Notes under the pieces: generated by a model
What the model was told of the DNA's origin: nothing
The model's input: only the letters and a program-made list of their open reading frames with translations
Database searches by the model: none
Part shown: positions 37,927 to 45,956 of the stretch, piece by piece
How positions within the stretch are numbered: the first letter of the stretch is position 1
How the letters are laid out: the number at the start of each line of letters is the position of its first letter
Made by a program: the position numbers and the translations under genes
Assembly (NCBI GenBank): GCA_900549325.1
Contig: UROI01000001.1
Coordinates: 62,001-126,000, forward strand
From: an uncultured Mycoplasmatota bacterium
GTDB taxonomy: Bacteria > Bacillota_I > Bacilli_A > RF39 > UBA660
Direction of reading: 5' to 3'
DNA: 64,000 nt

Positions 37927-39270
37927 ATGAACAAAGAATTACCTAAAAATATTGAGGCTGAAAAAAATTTACTTGGCTCAATGTTTTGGTCATATGAATC
38001 TCTTCAAAAAGGCTGTGAAGAGGTTGATAGTGTTATATTTTATTTAGATAGTCATGCTAAAATATTTGATGCTATTAAGACTTTATATATTAGTAATACT
38101 CCTGTTGATATTAGTTCTATTACAACATATTTAATTAATTGTAATAGACTTAATGAGATAGGTGGTGTCCAGTATTTAAACGAAGTAGTTAACTCTGTTG
38201 CTACTGGGGCTAATATTGAATACTATATTAGTTTAGTTAGTGAAAAGTATACACTTAGAAAAATGATTGAAGTGGCTACTGATATAGTTAATAAAGCTAC
38301 GAATAGTGAAATAAGTGCCTCTGATACTATTGATGAGGCTGAAAAAGAAATTCTTAATATTTCAAAATTTAGGAAGACTAGTGAATTTAGAAAAGTGCAG
38401 GATGTTTTATCTAAGGCACAAAGTGATTTGGAATTTATTGCTAAAAATGGTGGTAAATTAAATGGACTTACTACTGGCTTTGGTGAACTTGATGCATTAA
38501 CACAAGGGCTTCATCCTACTCAGCTTATTATATTAGCTGCTAGACCGGCTGTTGGTAAAACTGCTTTTGCTCTTAATTTGGGATTAGCTGCTGCTAAAAA
38601 TACTAAGAAAAATATTGCTATTTTCTCTTTAGAAATGCCTGCAGAGCAACTTATCATGAGAATGATTAGTTCTTTGGGACAAATTGATAATAAGAAACTT
38701 AGTACTGGTAAACTGGAAAATGAAGATTGGAAGAGATTTAATGAGGCTATTAGTATTTTAGCGGATACTAATATATTCTTTCATGATGCAGGTGGTGTTA
38801 CTCCTAGTGAAATTAAAGCTAAGTGTAGAAGACTTGCTACTCAAGGTGAAGGACTTGGACTTGTTATAATTGACTATTTGCAGCTTATTGATTCTTCTTC
38901 AAGATATTCTGGCTCAAGACAGCAGGAGGTATCTGAAATATCTAGAGCGCTTAAAACTATGGCTTTGGAACTTGAAGTACCAGTTATTGCTTTGTCTCAG
39001 TTATCTAGAAGTGTTGAAAAAAGAGAAGATAAAAAGCCAGTACTTAGTGATTTGAGAGAGTCTGGTTCTATTGAGCAGGATGCTGATATAGTTGCGGCAT
39101 TACATGCTCCTGATGTTGAGGTTCCTGTGGGTGATGAGGTACCTAATCCTATACAACTTATTATACTAAAACACAGAAATGGACCTACTAAAACTATTGA
39201 TTTGTTATTTAAGAAAAAGACTTCGACATTTTTATCTATAAGGAAGGAGAATGGTGCTAGTGCAAACTAA
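37927..39270 (+). CDS. dnaB: Replicative DNA helicase
   Basis: 447 residues. The N-terminal primase-interacting domain starts PKNIEAEKNLLGSMFW, and the RecA-like helicase domain has Walker A ARPAVGKTAF near 210, IIDYLQLI (Walker B) and LSQLSRSVEKRED. It unwinds DNA at the replication fork as a hexamer. AGGTGA is six bases before the ATG. The M23 peptidase gene begins within its last codons. Confidence 0.96.
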   Translation: MNKELPKNIEAEKNLLGSMFWSYESLQKGCEEVDSVIFYLDSHAKIFDAIKTLYISNTPVDISSITTYLINCNRLNEIGGVQYLNEVVNSVATGANIEYYISLVSEKYTLRKMIEVATDIVNKATNSEISASDTIDEAEKEILNISKFRKTSEFRKVQDVLSKAQSDLEFIAKNGGKLNGLTTGFGELDALTQGLHPTQLIILAARPAVGKTAFALNLGLAAAKNTKKNIAIFSLEMPAEQLIMRMISSLGQIDNKKLSTGKLENEDWKRFNEAISILADTNIFFHDAGGVTPSEIKAKCRRLATQGEGLGLVIIDYLQLIDSSSRYSGSRQQEVSEISRALKTMALELEVPVIALSQLSRSVEKREDKKPVLSDLRESGSIEQDADIVAALHAPDVEVPVGDEVPNPIQLIILKHRNGPTKTIDLLFKKKTSTFLSIRKENGASAN

Positions 39271-40774
39271 AAAAATAAATTTTGGGGTAATTGCGTTTGC
39301 TATATTTCTATCGGTATTTGTTTTGGTTTTAACATTTACTACTTCTAGTGCTAGTGAACCTGTAGCGGTTTATACTGTTTATTTGGATGGTAAATCTATT
39401 GGTAGTGTTTCTTCAAAAGAAAGTTTTAATGATTATGTAAATAGTAAAGAAGAGGAATTAAAAAAGAAATATAATGTCGATACTGTTTATTCTCCTAAAG
39501 GGGTTGAAATAAAGAAGAATATCACGTATTATCCTTCTGTTAATAGTGATGTTGAAATTTATAATAAGATAATTAGTAATAAAAAATTTACTGTTCATGG
39601 TTATCAAATTACTATTGTTAGTACTGATGATGAGGATAATAGTAAGAAAACTTTGAACTTATATGTTTTGGATAAAAAGGTATTTGATGATGCAGTAGAA
39701 AATACTATTAAGGCCTTTGTAGACGAAGAACAATATGAAAAGTTTGTTACTGGTACACAAGAGGAAGTTAAAGATTTAGGTAGTATGATAGAAAATATTG
39801 ATTTGCTTGAAAATATTACTTATAAGGAAACTTTAATTTCTACTGATGAGAAGATTTTTACTGATGTTGATGAACTTAGTAAATATTTGCTTTATGGTAC
39901 TTTAGAAAAACAGGAAACTTACACTGTTAAGGCTGATGATACAATAGAATCTATTGCAAATGATCATAAATTAAATGTCAAGGAGTTTTTAATAGCTAAT
40001 CCTGATTTTACTAGTGAAAATAATTTACTATATGAAGGTCAAAAGGTTAATGTCGGCCTTATTAATCCAGTTATATCTGTGGCAGTTGATGTTCATAGTG
40101 TTGGTGAAGAAGAAAGAACATATGATACTGAAATTCAATATGATTCTAGTCAGTATATTGGATATCAAGAAACTATTAGAGATGGTGAAAATGGTTTATA
40201 TAGGGTTACTAGAAAGAGTCAATATGTTAATGGTCAATTACGTTCTGGTACTATTGCTAATTCTACTGAAATTAAACCTCCTGTCAATAGAATAATTGTT
40301 AAGGGTGAGAAATATGCTCCTAATGTTGCAGATTTAAGTTATTGGGCATGGCCAACGGAAAAGCCTTATACTATTACAACCTATTTTGAATATCGTTGGG
40401 GTTCTTTTCACGATGCTTTAGATATATATGTAGGATATGGTTCACCAATACACGCTGCGAATAATGGGGTTGTTGTTGATGCTAAAAATGGATGTTATCC
40501 AGGTGATACACGTTGCAATGGTGGAAGAGGCAATTATGTTATAGTTAATCATAATGTGGGTGGATATTACACTATTTATATGCATTTAAAAGAATACTAT
40601 GTTAGTATTGGTCAAACTGTTGTAAGAGGTCAAAAAATAGCCGCTATGGGGAACACTGGTTATGTTGTACCTACGCCTAATTCAGGAAATCCTTATGGTG
40701 GCACCCATTTACACTTTTCTGTAAGAGTCGGTGGGCCTAATGCTACTCCGATAAATCCTCTAAGTTTATATTGA
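39260..40774 (+). CDS. Anchored M23 peptidase with LysM and G5 domains
   Basis: About 504 residues. One N-terminal membrane segment (about 8-28), a long extracellular region, a LysM domain (ETYTVKADDTIESIANDH, near 218-262), a G5 domain (near 272-345) and a C-terminal M23 metallopeptidase with zinc ligands in HDALDIYVG and HLHFSV. It likely cuts peptidoglycan cross-bridges and binds wall glycan through LysM. Several starts are possible: ATG 39251 lies one base after GGAG, GTG 39254 four bases and GTG 39260 ten; I prefer 39260. It overlaps the dnaB end and shares a TGATG junction with walJ. Confidence 0.88.
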   Translation: MQTKKINFGVIAFAIFLSVFVLVLTFTTSSASEPVAVYTVYLDGKSIGSVSSKESFNDYVNSKEEELKKKYNVDTVYSPKGVEIKKNITYYPSVNSDVEIYNKIISNKKFTVHGYQITIVSTDDEDNSKKTLNLYVLDKKVFDDAVENTIKAFVDEEQYEKFVTGTQEEVKDLGSMIENIDLLENITYKETLISTDEKIFTDVDELSKYLLYGTLEKQETYTVKADDTIESIANDHKLNVKEFLIANPDFTSENNLLYEGQKVNVGLINPVISVAVDVHSVGEEERTYDTEIQYDSSQYIGYQETIRDGENGLYRVTRKSQYVNGQLRSGTIANSTEIKPPVNRIIVKGEKYAPNVADLSYWAWPTEKPYTITTYFEYRWGSFHDALDIYVGYGSPIHAANNGVVVDAKNGCYPGDTRCNGGRGNYVIVNHNVGGYYTIYMHLKEYYVSIGQTVVRGQKIAAMGNTGYVVPTPNSGNPYGGTHLHFSVRVGGPNATPINPLSLY

Positions 40775-41529
40775 TGAAAGTATCTGTTTTATCATCTGGT
40801 AGTAAGGGTAATACTACTTATATAGAAAGTAATAATGCAAAAATACTTATTGATTTAGGAAATACTTCAAAGTACGTAAAGGAAAAATTAGAGGATTTGG
40901 AAGTATCTCCTTCTGATATTGATGCTATATTAATTACCCATACTCATGTTGATCATATAGGTGGTTTAAAAATATTTGCTAAAAAATATAATATTCCAGT
41001 ATATATTACTGAAGTGATGCATGAAACACTTGATTATATTGATAATTATAAATTGCTTGAAGATGAATTTGATATTAAGGATATTCATGTTACTGCGATT
41101 AAAACTTCACATGATGCTCCTGATTCAAGAGGATATATTATTAGTAATGATAATAAATCAATTGTTTATATTACTGATACTGGATATATTAATAAGAAGT
41201 ATTTTGATATACTTAGTAATAGAGATTTGTATATTATGGAATCTAATCATGATGTGGAAATGCTTACTAATGGTAAATATCCTTTTAGTATTAGACAAAG
41301 AATACTATCTGATAAGGGACATTTATCTAATTATGATTCTTCAAAATATCTTTCTTCTTTTATAGGAGATAAAACTCATTATATATTACTCGCTCATTTA
41401 TCACATGAGAATAATACTGAAGAACTTGCTTACAAAACACTGATTAATAGATTAAAAGAAGATAATAAACATGTTGACAATATAATTGTTGCTAAACAAA
41501 ATGAGGAAACTGAGCTGATAAATGTATGA
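40774..41529 (+). CDS. walJ: Metallo-beta-lactamase fold hydrolase, YycJ/WalJ type
   Basis: 251 residues. Residues near the start (KVSVLSSGSKGNTTYI) and HTHVDHIGG, the metal-binding motif, are typical for YycJ/WalJ, a nuclease-like protein tied to DNA replication and cell-wall control in Bacillus. Further metal ligands are in TSHDAPDS and AHLSHENN. The ATG shares one base with the upstream stop (TGATG). rlmH follows with an ATGA overlap. The walRK and yycHI genes are not next to it here. Confidence 0.87.
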   Translation: MKVSVLSSGSKGNTTYIESNNAKILIDLGNTSKYVKEKLEDLEVSPSDIDAILITHTHVDHIGGLKIFAKKYNIPVYITEVMHETLDYIDNYKLLEDEFDIKDIHVTAIKTSHDAPDSRGYIISNDNKSIVYITDTGYINKKYFDILSNRDLYIMESNHDVEMLTNGKYPFSIRQRILSDKGHLSNYDSSKYLSSFIGDKTHYILLAHLSHENNTEELAYKTLINRLKEDNKHVDNIIVAKQNEETELINV

Positions 41530-41960
41530 TAAAATTAATATGTGTTGGGAAGATAAAAGAAAAATATTTGACTGATGGAATAAATGACTATTTTAAAAGA
41601 ATTAATAAATATCATAAGTTTGAAATAATTGAAGTTGATGATTCTATACCTTCGATTGAAGAGAATAAGATAATGAAATATATAGATAATAAGGATTATG
41701 TAATTACTTTGGAAATTGAAGGTAAGAACTTGTCTTCTCCTCAATTTGCTGATAAATTAGATAAGACTTTTATATCTAATTCTAATATTACTTTTGTAAT
41801 TGGTGGTTCTTATGGTCTTTCTGATAATATTAAAAATAGGTCTAATTATAAGTTATCTTTTTCAAATATGACTTTTCCACATGGCTTGTTTAGACTGATC
41901 TTTTTAGAGCAATTATATAGATGTTTTAAAATTCTTAATAATGAAACATATCATAAATAA
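41526..41960 (+). CDS. rlmH: 23S rRNA pseudouridine-1915 N3-methyltransferase
   Basis: 144 residues, slightly short of the usual 159 but complete. It has the SPOUT C-terminal knot FVIGGSYGLSDN, then LSFSNMTFPHGLFRLIFLEQLYR split as the usual final motif, ending YHK. The start overlaps the walJ stop by four bases, so they are coupled. A terminator follows. Confidence 0.95.
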   Translation: MIKLICVGKIKEKYLTDGINDYFKRINKYHKFEIIEVDDSIPSIEENKIMKYIDNKDYVITLEIEGKNLSSPQFADKLDKTFISNSNITFVIGGSYGLSDNIKNRSNYKLSFSNMTFPHGLFRLIFLEQLYRCFKILNNETYHK

Positions 41961-41986
41961 AATTTTGTTTTTAAAATTAAAATGTA

Positions 41987-42015
41987 AATAGGGCTCGGGC
42001 TTCGCTCTATTTTTC
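41987..42015 (+). terminator. Terminator after rlmH
   Basis: Stem 41987-41994 with 42004-42011 (one G-U pair), loop TCGGGCTTC, followed by T residues. It is the most GC-rich hairpin in this region. Confidence 0.75.
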
Positions 42016-42069
42016 TATTGATAAAAGTAGACTATTATGATAAAATATTTGTTGTAGAGGAGGCAGTAT

Positions 42070-42489
42070 ATGTACTGTAAAAATTGTGGTAATAAGCTAG
42101 ATGATAATGCTTATGTATGTGTTAATTGTGGTGTTTTAGTGAACAATAATAAAAATAATAATAGTATTCCTTCAAGAGTATATAGAGAAAAGAAAAATAA
42201 TGATAATAATGTAACTGGTATACTCAGTATTATATTTTCTTCATTGGCGGTTTTGGATGTGTTTGATTGTTTAACTACTGATATTAGCAGTGTTGGAATG
42301 TATACGAAAGTATTTGACAGAATTATTTATTTACTTGATTTTCTTAGTTTTTCTTTAACATTTATGGTGGTTGGTTTTATTTTATCGCTCATTTATAAGA
42401 ATAAAACCTGCAATAAAGTTGGCCTTGGTTTATCTTTACTTGCTTTATTTCTTATTATAACTGAAGTTATGGTAGTGATTTTTTATTAA
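42070..42489 (+). CDS. Zinc-ribbon membrane protein, unknown function
   Basis: 139 residues. An N-terminal zinc ribbon (MYCKNCGNKLDDNAYVCVNCG; two CxxC pairs) is followed by an Asn-rich linker and three hydrophobic segments (about 50-70, 88-110, 118-138). Such zinc-ribbon plus membrane proteins are common and uncharacterised. GAGGAGG is before the ATG. rsmA starts one base after its stop, so they are co-transcribed. Confidence 0.75.
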   Translation: MYCKNCGNKLDDNAYVCVNCGVLVNNNKNNNSIPSRVYREKKNNDNNVTGILSIIFSSLAVLDVFDCLTTDISSVGMYTKVFDRIIYLLDFLSFSLTFMVVGFILSLIYKNKTCNKVGLGLSLLALFLIITEVMVVIFY

Positions 42490-42490
42490 T

Positions 42491-43285
42491 ATGTATAATT
42501 TTGATTTTAAAAAGACTCTTGGACAAAACTTTTTAAAGGATGACAATATTGTAAATAAAATTGTTAATGCTACAGAATATAAGAAAAATAACTTAGTTAT
42601 TGAAATTGGACCTGGTGCGGGTGCTTTAACTAAGAAATTGCTTCCAAAAGTTGATAGAGCAGTGTTATATGAAATTGACACTAGATTAGAGAAAATATTA
42701 AACAAGGAACTTTCTGAATATAATAATTATGACATTATATTTGACGATTTTTTAAATAGAAATGTTAATGACGATATAAGTAATTATAATTTTGATAATT
42801 TATATATTGTGGCTAATTTACCATATTATATTACTACTCCTATTATAAGTAAAATTATTGAAGACAAGATACCTGCTCGTGAGATTATAATTATGATTCA
42901 AAAAGAAGTTGCTGATAGACTATGTGCATCTGTTGGTACTAAAGAATATGGACAACTTACTGTTTTCCTTAATTATTTTTATGATATAAAGAAGGTTACT
43001 AATGTTAGTAAAAATTCTTTTGTTCCTAAACCTAAAGTTGATTCTGCTGTTATTAAGATGGTTAAAAAGGATAAACTAGAGTATGTTAAAGACTTAGATT
43101 TTTTCAGTAAAATAGTCAAAGATAGTTTTAGATTTAAAAGAAAAACTATTAAGAACAATTTATGTAATTATGATATGGAAAAAATAGAAAAAATACTTGA
43201 AAAATATAATTTTGATGTTAATACTAGGAGTGAAAATATTCCTTATTATGTATTTGTTGAAATAGCAAATGAGTTGTTGAAGTGA
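42491..43285 (+). CDS. rsmA: 16S rRNA dimethyladenosine transferase
   Basis: 264 residues. KKTLGQNFLKD at the N-terminus, SAM motif GPGAGALTKKLL and catalytic NLPYYITTPI identify RsmA/KsgA, which dimethylates two adenines in the 3' hairpin of 16S rRNA. It follows the zinc-ribbon gene by one base. A terminator overlaps its stop. yabG and veg follow as in Bacillus. Confidence 0.96.
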   Translation: MYNFDFKKTLGQNFLKDDNIVNKIVNATEYKKNNLVIEIGPGAGALTKKLLPKVDRAVLYEIDTRLEKILNKELSEYNNYDIIFDDFLNRNVNDDISNYNFDNLYIVANLPYYITTPIISKIIEDKIPAREIIIMIQKEVADRLCASVGTKEYGQLTVFLNYFYDIKKVTNVSKNSFVPKPKVDSAVIKMVKKDKLEYVKDLDFFSKIVKDSFRFKRKTIKNNLCNYDMEKIEKILEKYNFDVNTRSENIPYYVFVEIANELLK

Positions 43286-43297
43286 TAACTCATTTTT
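43268..43297 (+). terminator. Terminator overlapping the rsmA stop
   Basis: Stem 43268-43275 with 43287-43294 (8 bp perfect), then T residues. It separates rsmA from yabG. Confidence 0.7.
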
Positions 43298-43298
43298 G

Positions 43299-43326
43299 TT
43301 ATATTTTATCATTTGATACATATAAT
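43299..43326 (+). promoter_or_regulatory. Sporulation-type promoter of yabG (sigma-E/K-like)
   Basis: TTATATT (43299-43305), 13-base spacer, CATATAAT (43319-43326). This fits the mother-cell consensus (K-M-ATATT, CATACA-T) with one mismatch in each box. The predicted RNA start is just at the ribosome site GGGTGAG. The same layout precedes yabP. Confidence 0.5.
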
Positions 43327-43342
43327 TTTATGGGTGAGTATT

Positions 43343-44104
43343 ATGTTTCAGGTTGGAGATTTAGTTACTAGAAAATCTTATGATAATGATATTATTTTTA
43401 GAATTATAAGTATTGATGATAATAATTATATACTTAAAGGTGAAGTTGTTAGGCTTTATGCGGACAGTCCTAAGGAAGATTTGAAAATTTATGGTGATGA
43501 AGAAAAAGATGACTTTGTACCAGAAATTGATGGATTTAGAAACTTGGATAGAAATGAGTATTTTTATTTACCAGGAAAGATTTTACATTTAGATCAAGAT
43601 GTCTCTTTTATGAATAAGTGTATGGATTTTTATAAAAAAAATAGAATTAAAGCTTATGGTATATGTACTGATGGTAAAGATTTATCTAGTGTGGTTATGG
43701 ATAATTTGAATAAATATAATCCGGATATTGTTGTTATTACTGGTCATGATGCATTATATCGTAAGAAAAGAAAAGATAATAGTTATAAAAGTAGTGATGA
43801 GTTTGTAACTGCGATTAAGACTGCAAGAAAATATGAAAATTCACATGAAAAACTTATTATAATAGCAGGAGCTTGTCAGTCTAATTATGAAGAATTAATT
43901 AAAGCAGGAGCTAATTTTGCTTCTAGTCCTAAGAGAATTAATATACATGCACTTGATCCTGCAATTATTGCTACTTGTCTTGCTTTTTCTGATAGAAATA
44001 AAGATATTGATTTGATAAAAATTCTTAATAAGACTAAATATGGTCCTGATGGAATAGGGGGGATTATTACTAAGGGTACTATGTATGTTGGGTATCCTAG
44101 ATAA
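43343..44104 (+). CDS. yabG: Sporulation protease YabG
   Basis: 253 residues of the YabG family: FQVGDLVTRKSYDNDIIFRI at the start, VVITGHDALYR (His near 135), IIIAGACQSNYEELIKAG (Cys near 178) and ASSPKRINIHALDPA. The His and Cys are likely catalytic, because the C. difficile enzyme is a cysteine protease with equivalent spacing. YabG processes spore coat and cortex-related proteins in the mother cell. Start ATG 43343 has GGGTGAG upstream; the longer frame would begin inside the promoter. Its presence argues for sporulation or recent sporulating ancestry. Confidence 0.88.
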   Translation: MFQVGDLVTRKSYDNDIIFRIISIDDNNYILKGEVVRLYADSPKEDLKIYGDEEKDDFVPEIDGFRNLDRNEYFYLPGKILHLDQDVSFMNKCMDFYKKNRIKAYGICTDGKDLSSVVMDNLNKYNPDIVVITGHDALYRKKRKDNSYKSSDEFVTAIKTARKYENSHEKLIIIAGACQSNYEELIKAGANFASSPKRINIHALDPAIIATCLAFSDRNKDIDLIKILNKTKYGPDGIGGIITKGTMYVGYPR

Positions 44105-44106
44105 TT

Positions 44107-44328
44107 ATGACAATAGAAAAAATTAAAAATAATATAGATAGTAAGAAGGGAGATAATGTCAAGGTAGTTTATAATGGTAGTAGAAATAAAAGAGAAGAAT
44201 ATGAAGGAATTATAAAAGAGGTATATAACTATATATTTATTATTAAAACTGATGGTAATGAAGTTAAAAGTTTTAGTTATAGGGATGTTCTTACTAATAC
44301 GATAGAATTATTTTTTGATAAAGTGTAA
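44107..44328 (+). CDS. veg: Veg family protein
   Basis: 73 residues matching Veg/DUF1021: IEKIKNNIDSKKGDNVKV, then NGSRNKREEYEGIIKEVY and FSYRDVLTNTIELFF. Veg in Bacillus influences biofilm formation and is strongly expressed. It starts two bases after the yabG stop, a tighter fit than in Bacillus. The rsmA-yabG-veg order is conserved. Confidence 0.85.
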   Translation: MTIEKIKNNIDSKKGDNVKVVYNGSRNKREEYEGIIKEVYNYIFIIKTDGNEVKSFSYRDVLTNTIELFFDKV

Positions 44329-44344
44329 AATTTGTATAAAGTAC

Positions 44345-44373
44345 TTGCAATTCTTTTATAAATAATATAAAAT
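44345..44373 (+). promoter_or_regulatory. Promoter of spoVG
   Basis: TTGCAA (44345-44350), 17-base spacer, TAAAAT (44368-44373), 37 bases before the spoVG ATG. I cannot tell whether sigma-A or sigma-H is used. Confidence 0.5.
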
Positions 44374-44410
44374 GTAATTAGAAAGTATTTTCTAGAAGGA
44401 GTTGATAGAC

Positions 44411-44668
44411 ATGAAGATTACTTCAGTTACTGTTCGTAAAATCGAAAAGGAAAATTCAAGAATGAAAGGAATTGCATCAGTACTTATTGATGACTGCTTC
44501 GCTGTACATGATATAAGAATCATTGATGGTGATAATGGTTTATTTATTGCTATGCCAAGTAAGCCTACTGCTACTGGTGGACATAGAGATACAGCACATC
44601 CTATTGACAAAGAAACAAGAAAGATGTTCGAAGATGCTATCTTTGAAGAATATAATAAGACTGAATAA
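44411..44668 (+). CDS. spoVG: RNA/DNA-binding regulator SpoVG
   Basis: 85 residues, normal length. KITSVTVRKIEKENSRMKG ... GLFIAMPSKPT ... DTAHPIDKETRKMFEDAI is the SpoVG fold. It binds nucleic acid, affects cell division and sporulation in Bacillus and virulence traits elsewhere. AAGGAG lies nine bases before ATG 44411; the in-frame TTG nine bases earlier is too near that site. Confidence 0.95.
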   Translation: MKITSVTVRKIEKENSRMKGIASVLIDDCFAVHDIRIIDGDNGLFIAMPSKPTATGGHRDTAHPIDKETRKMFEDAIFEEYNKTE

Positions 44669-44670
44669 GA

Positions 44671-44696
44671 CTATTAGGAAAACTAATAGTTTTTTC
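44671..44696 (+). terminator. Terminator of spoVG
   Basis: Seven-base perfect stem (44671-44677 with 44683-44689), loop GAAAA, then six T. Confidence 0.8.
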
Positions 44697-44722
44697 ATAT
44701 TTATTTGTTTTTGACATATAAT
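44695..44722 (+). promoter_or_regulatory. Sporulation-type promoter of yabP (sigma-E-like)
   Basis: TCATATT (44695-44701), 13-base spacer, CATATAAT (44715-44722). The -35 matches the sigma-E consensus fully and the -10 in all but one informative base. The transcript would begin at AGGAGG, giving a leader of about 13 bases. yabP is a sigma-E gene in Bacillus. Confidence 0.55.
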
Positions 44723-44740
44723 CTTTTAGGAGGATATATT

Positions 44741-45037
44741 ATGGATAAAACAAGTAATATTGATAGTGGTTATAATCATAGTCTTTCTATTGCGGAAAGA
44801 AAAAGTATAGTTTTAACTGGGGTTAAGAAAATAGAAAGTTTTGATAGTGAAGAATTTTTGATGGAAACAACAATGGGATATTTAGCAATAAAGGGTAGTG
44901 AACTTGAAATTATTAAACTGGATACTTATCAGGGAAATGTTTCAATAAAGGGAAGAATAGATAGTTTGATGTATTTAGATAATGTTAGTGGTAAAAAAAA
45001 TAAAGATGATTCTCTTTTGAATAAGTTATTTAAATGA
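44741..45037 (+). CDS. yabP: Sporulation protein YabP
   Basis: 98 residues. SIVLTGVKKIESFDSEEFLMETTMGYLAIKG aligns along its length with YabP of Bacillus (V-TGVKQVESFDSEEFLLET in pattern) and ends in a basic KLFK. YabP works with YabQ in spore cortex and coat assembly in the mother cell. AGGAGG is seven bases before the ATG. It overlaps yabQ by four bases. Confidence 0.88.
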   Translation: MDKTSNIDSGYNHSLSIAERKSIVLTGVKKIESFDSEEFLMETTMGYLAIKGSELEIIKLDTYQGNVSIKGRIDSLMYLDNVSGKKNKDDSLLNKLFK

Positions 45038-45315
45038 TATTAAAAATTCAAATATATTCTTTATTGTTTTCTTTCTTTTATGGAATATTTGTATTTTTTT
45101 TGTTAGAAATTAATTATAAATTATTATATACTGGTAAGATTATTTATAGAATTATTATATCTTTTTTATTTGTTATGTTTATTTCATTATTGTATTTTTA
45201 TGGGTTACTTAAGATTAATAATGGTATTATTCATATATATTTCTTGATTGCTATGTTTACAGGTTATGTGTTATCTTTTGTCGTATATAGAAAAATTCAT
45301 TGTAAAAAAAAATAA
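45034..45315 (+). CDS. yabQ: YabQ-like spore cortex membrane protein
   Basis: 93 residues with three hydrophobic segments. It is shorter and more diverged than Bacillus YabQ, but the start LKIQIYSLLFSFFYGI and its position between yabP and divIC support the call. YabQ is needed for cortex formation. ATGA overlap with yabP indicates coupling. Confidence 0.72.
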   Translation: MILKIQIYSLLFSFFYGIFVFFLLEINYKLLYTGKIIYRIIISFLFVMFISLLYFYGLLKINNGIIHIYFLIAMFTGYVLSFVVYRKIHCKKK

Positions 45316-45350
45316 GTTATGCTATAATCTTAGTGTAAGAAGGTGATAAC

Positions 45351-45671
45351 TTGGCTAAGAGTAAGAATACTAGGAAAAGTAAAATTAGTAAAAAGGCTAA
45401 ACTTAGAATACTACTATTTTTTATTATTTTTGGTAGTATTATAGGTTCTCTTAGTTATAGTTTTTTTTCTAATGTTAATAAGATAGTTAGTATTAAAAAA
45501 GAAAAGCAAATTCTTAGTGATAGAATTGCGGAACTTACTGATGAAGAGGCTGTCCTTAATTCGGATATCAAAAAACTTGAAGATCCAGAATATGTGGCAA
45601 GGTATGCTAGAGAAAAGTATTTGTATTCTAAAGATGGAGAGCTTATTATTAGAATACCTGATGATGATTAG
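45351..45671 (+). CDS. divIC: Septum protein DivIC/FtsB-like
   Basis: 106 residues: basic cytoplasmic N-terminus, one membrane segment (about 22-42), coiled coil (KKEKQILSDRIAELTDEEAVL) and the FtsB/DivIC end motif DPEYVARYAREKYLY. It joins the divisome with FtsL and DivIB. GAAGGTGA precedes a TTG start (TTGGCTAAG). Position after yabQ is the Bacillus arrangement. Confidence 0.88.
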   Translation: MAKSKNTRKSKISKKAKLRILLFFIIFGSIIGSLSYSFFSNVNKIVSIKKEKQILSDRIAELTDEEAVLNSDIKKLEDPEYVARYAREKYLYSKDGELIIRIPDDD

Positions 45672-45678
45672 AAAAAAG

Positions 45679-45955
45679 GTTCTTCGAAATTAAGGAACCT
45701 GAAGTAAATTAGTTATGCAAATTTGGGAATACTATATTTTGTATGGTATTCTCTTTTTGTTTTTATAAATATATTTGTTATTATCATAATTCTGGATTTC
45801 ATATTTATAAAATTTTTAAAATCAAAAGAAATTCTTTTAATTAATTTACAGGTGTTATTATTTCTTTCTATTACTATATGAATATTCTAAAATACAAAAA
45901 ACTAGTTCTAATTTTTGAACTAGTTTTTATCCATATCTCTTTAATTTCGAAGAAC
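45679..45955. repeat. 15-bp inverted repeat bracketing the divIC-ftsH gap
   Basis: GTTCTTCGAAATTAA at 45679-45693 is exactly inverted at 45941-45955, ending one base from the ftsH stop. Between them lie an AT-rich spacer, a divIC-side hairpin (near 45729-45757) and the ftsH terminator. It may be a small inserted element or a long-range hairpin. Confidence 0.55.
45896..45928. terminator. Bidirectional terminator at the ftsH 3' end
   Basis: Twelve-to-thirteen base perfect stem (45896-45908 with 45917-45928), A-run on one side and T-run on the other, downstream of ftsH on the minus strand. Confidence 0.8.
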
Positions 45956-45956
45956 T

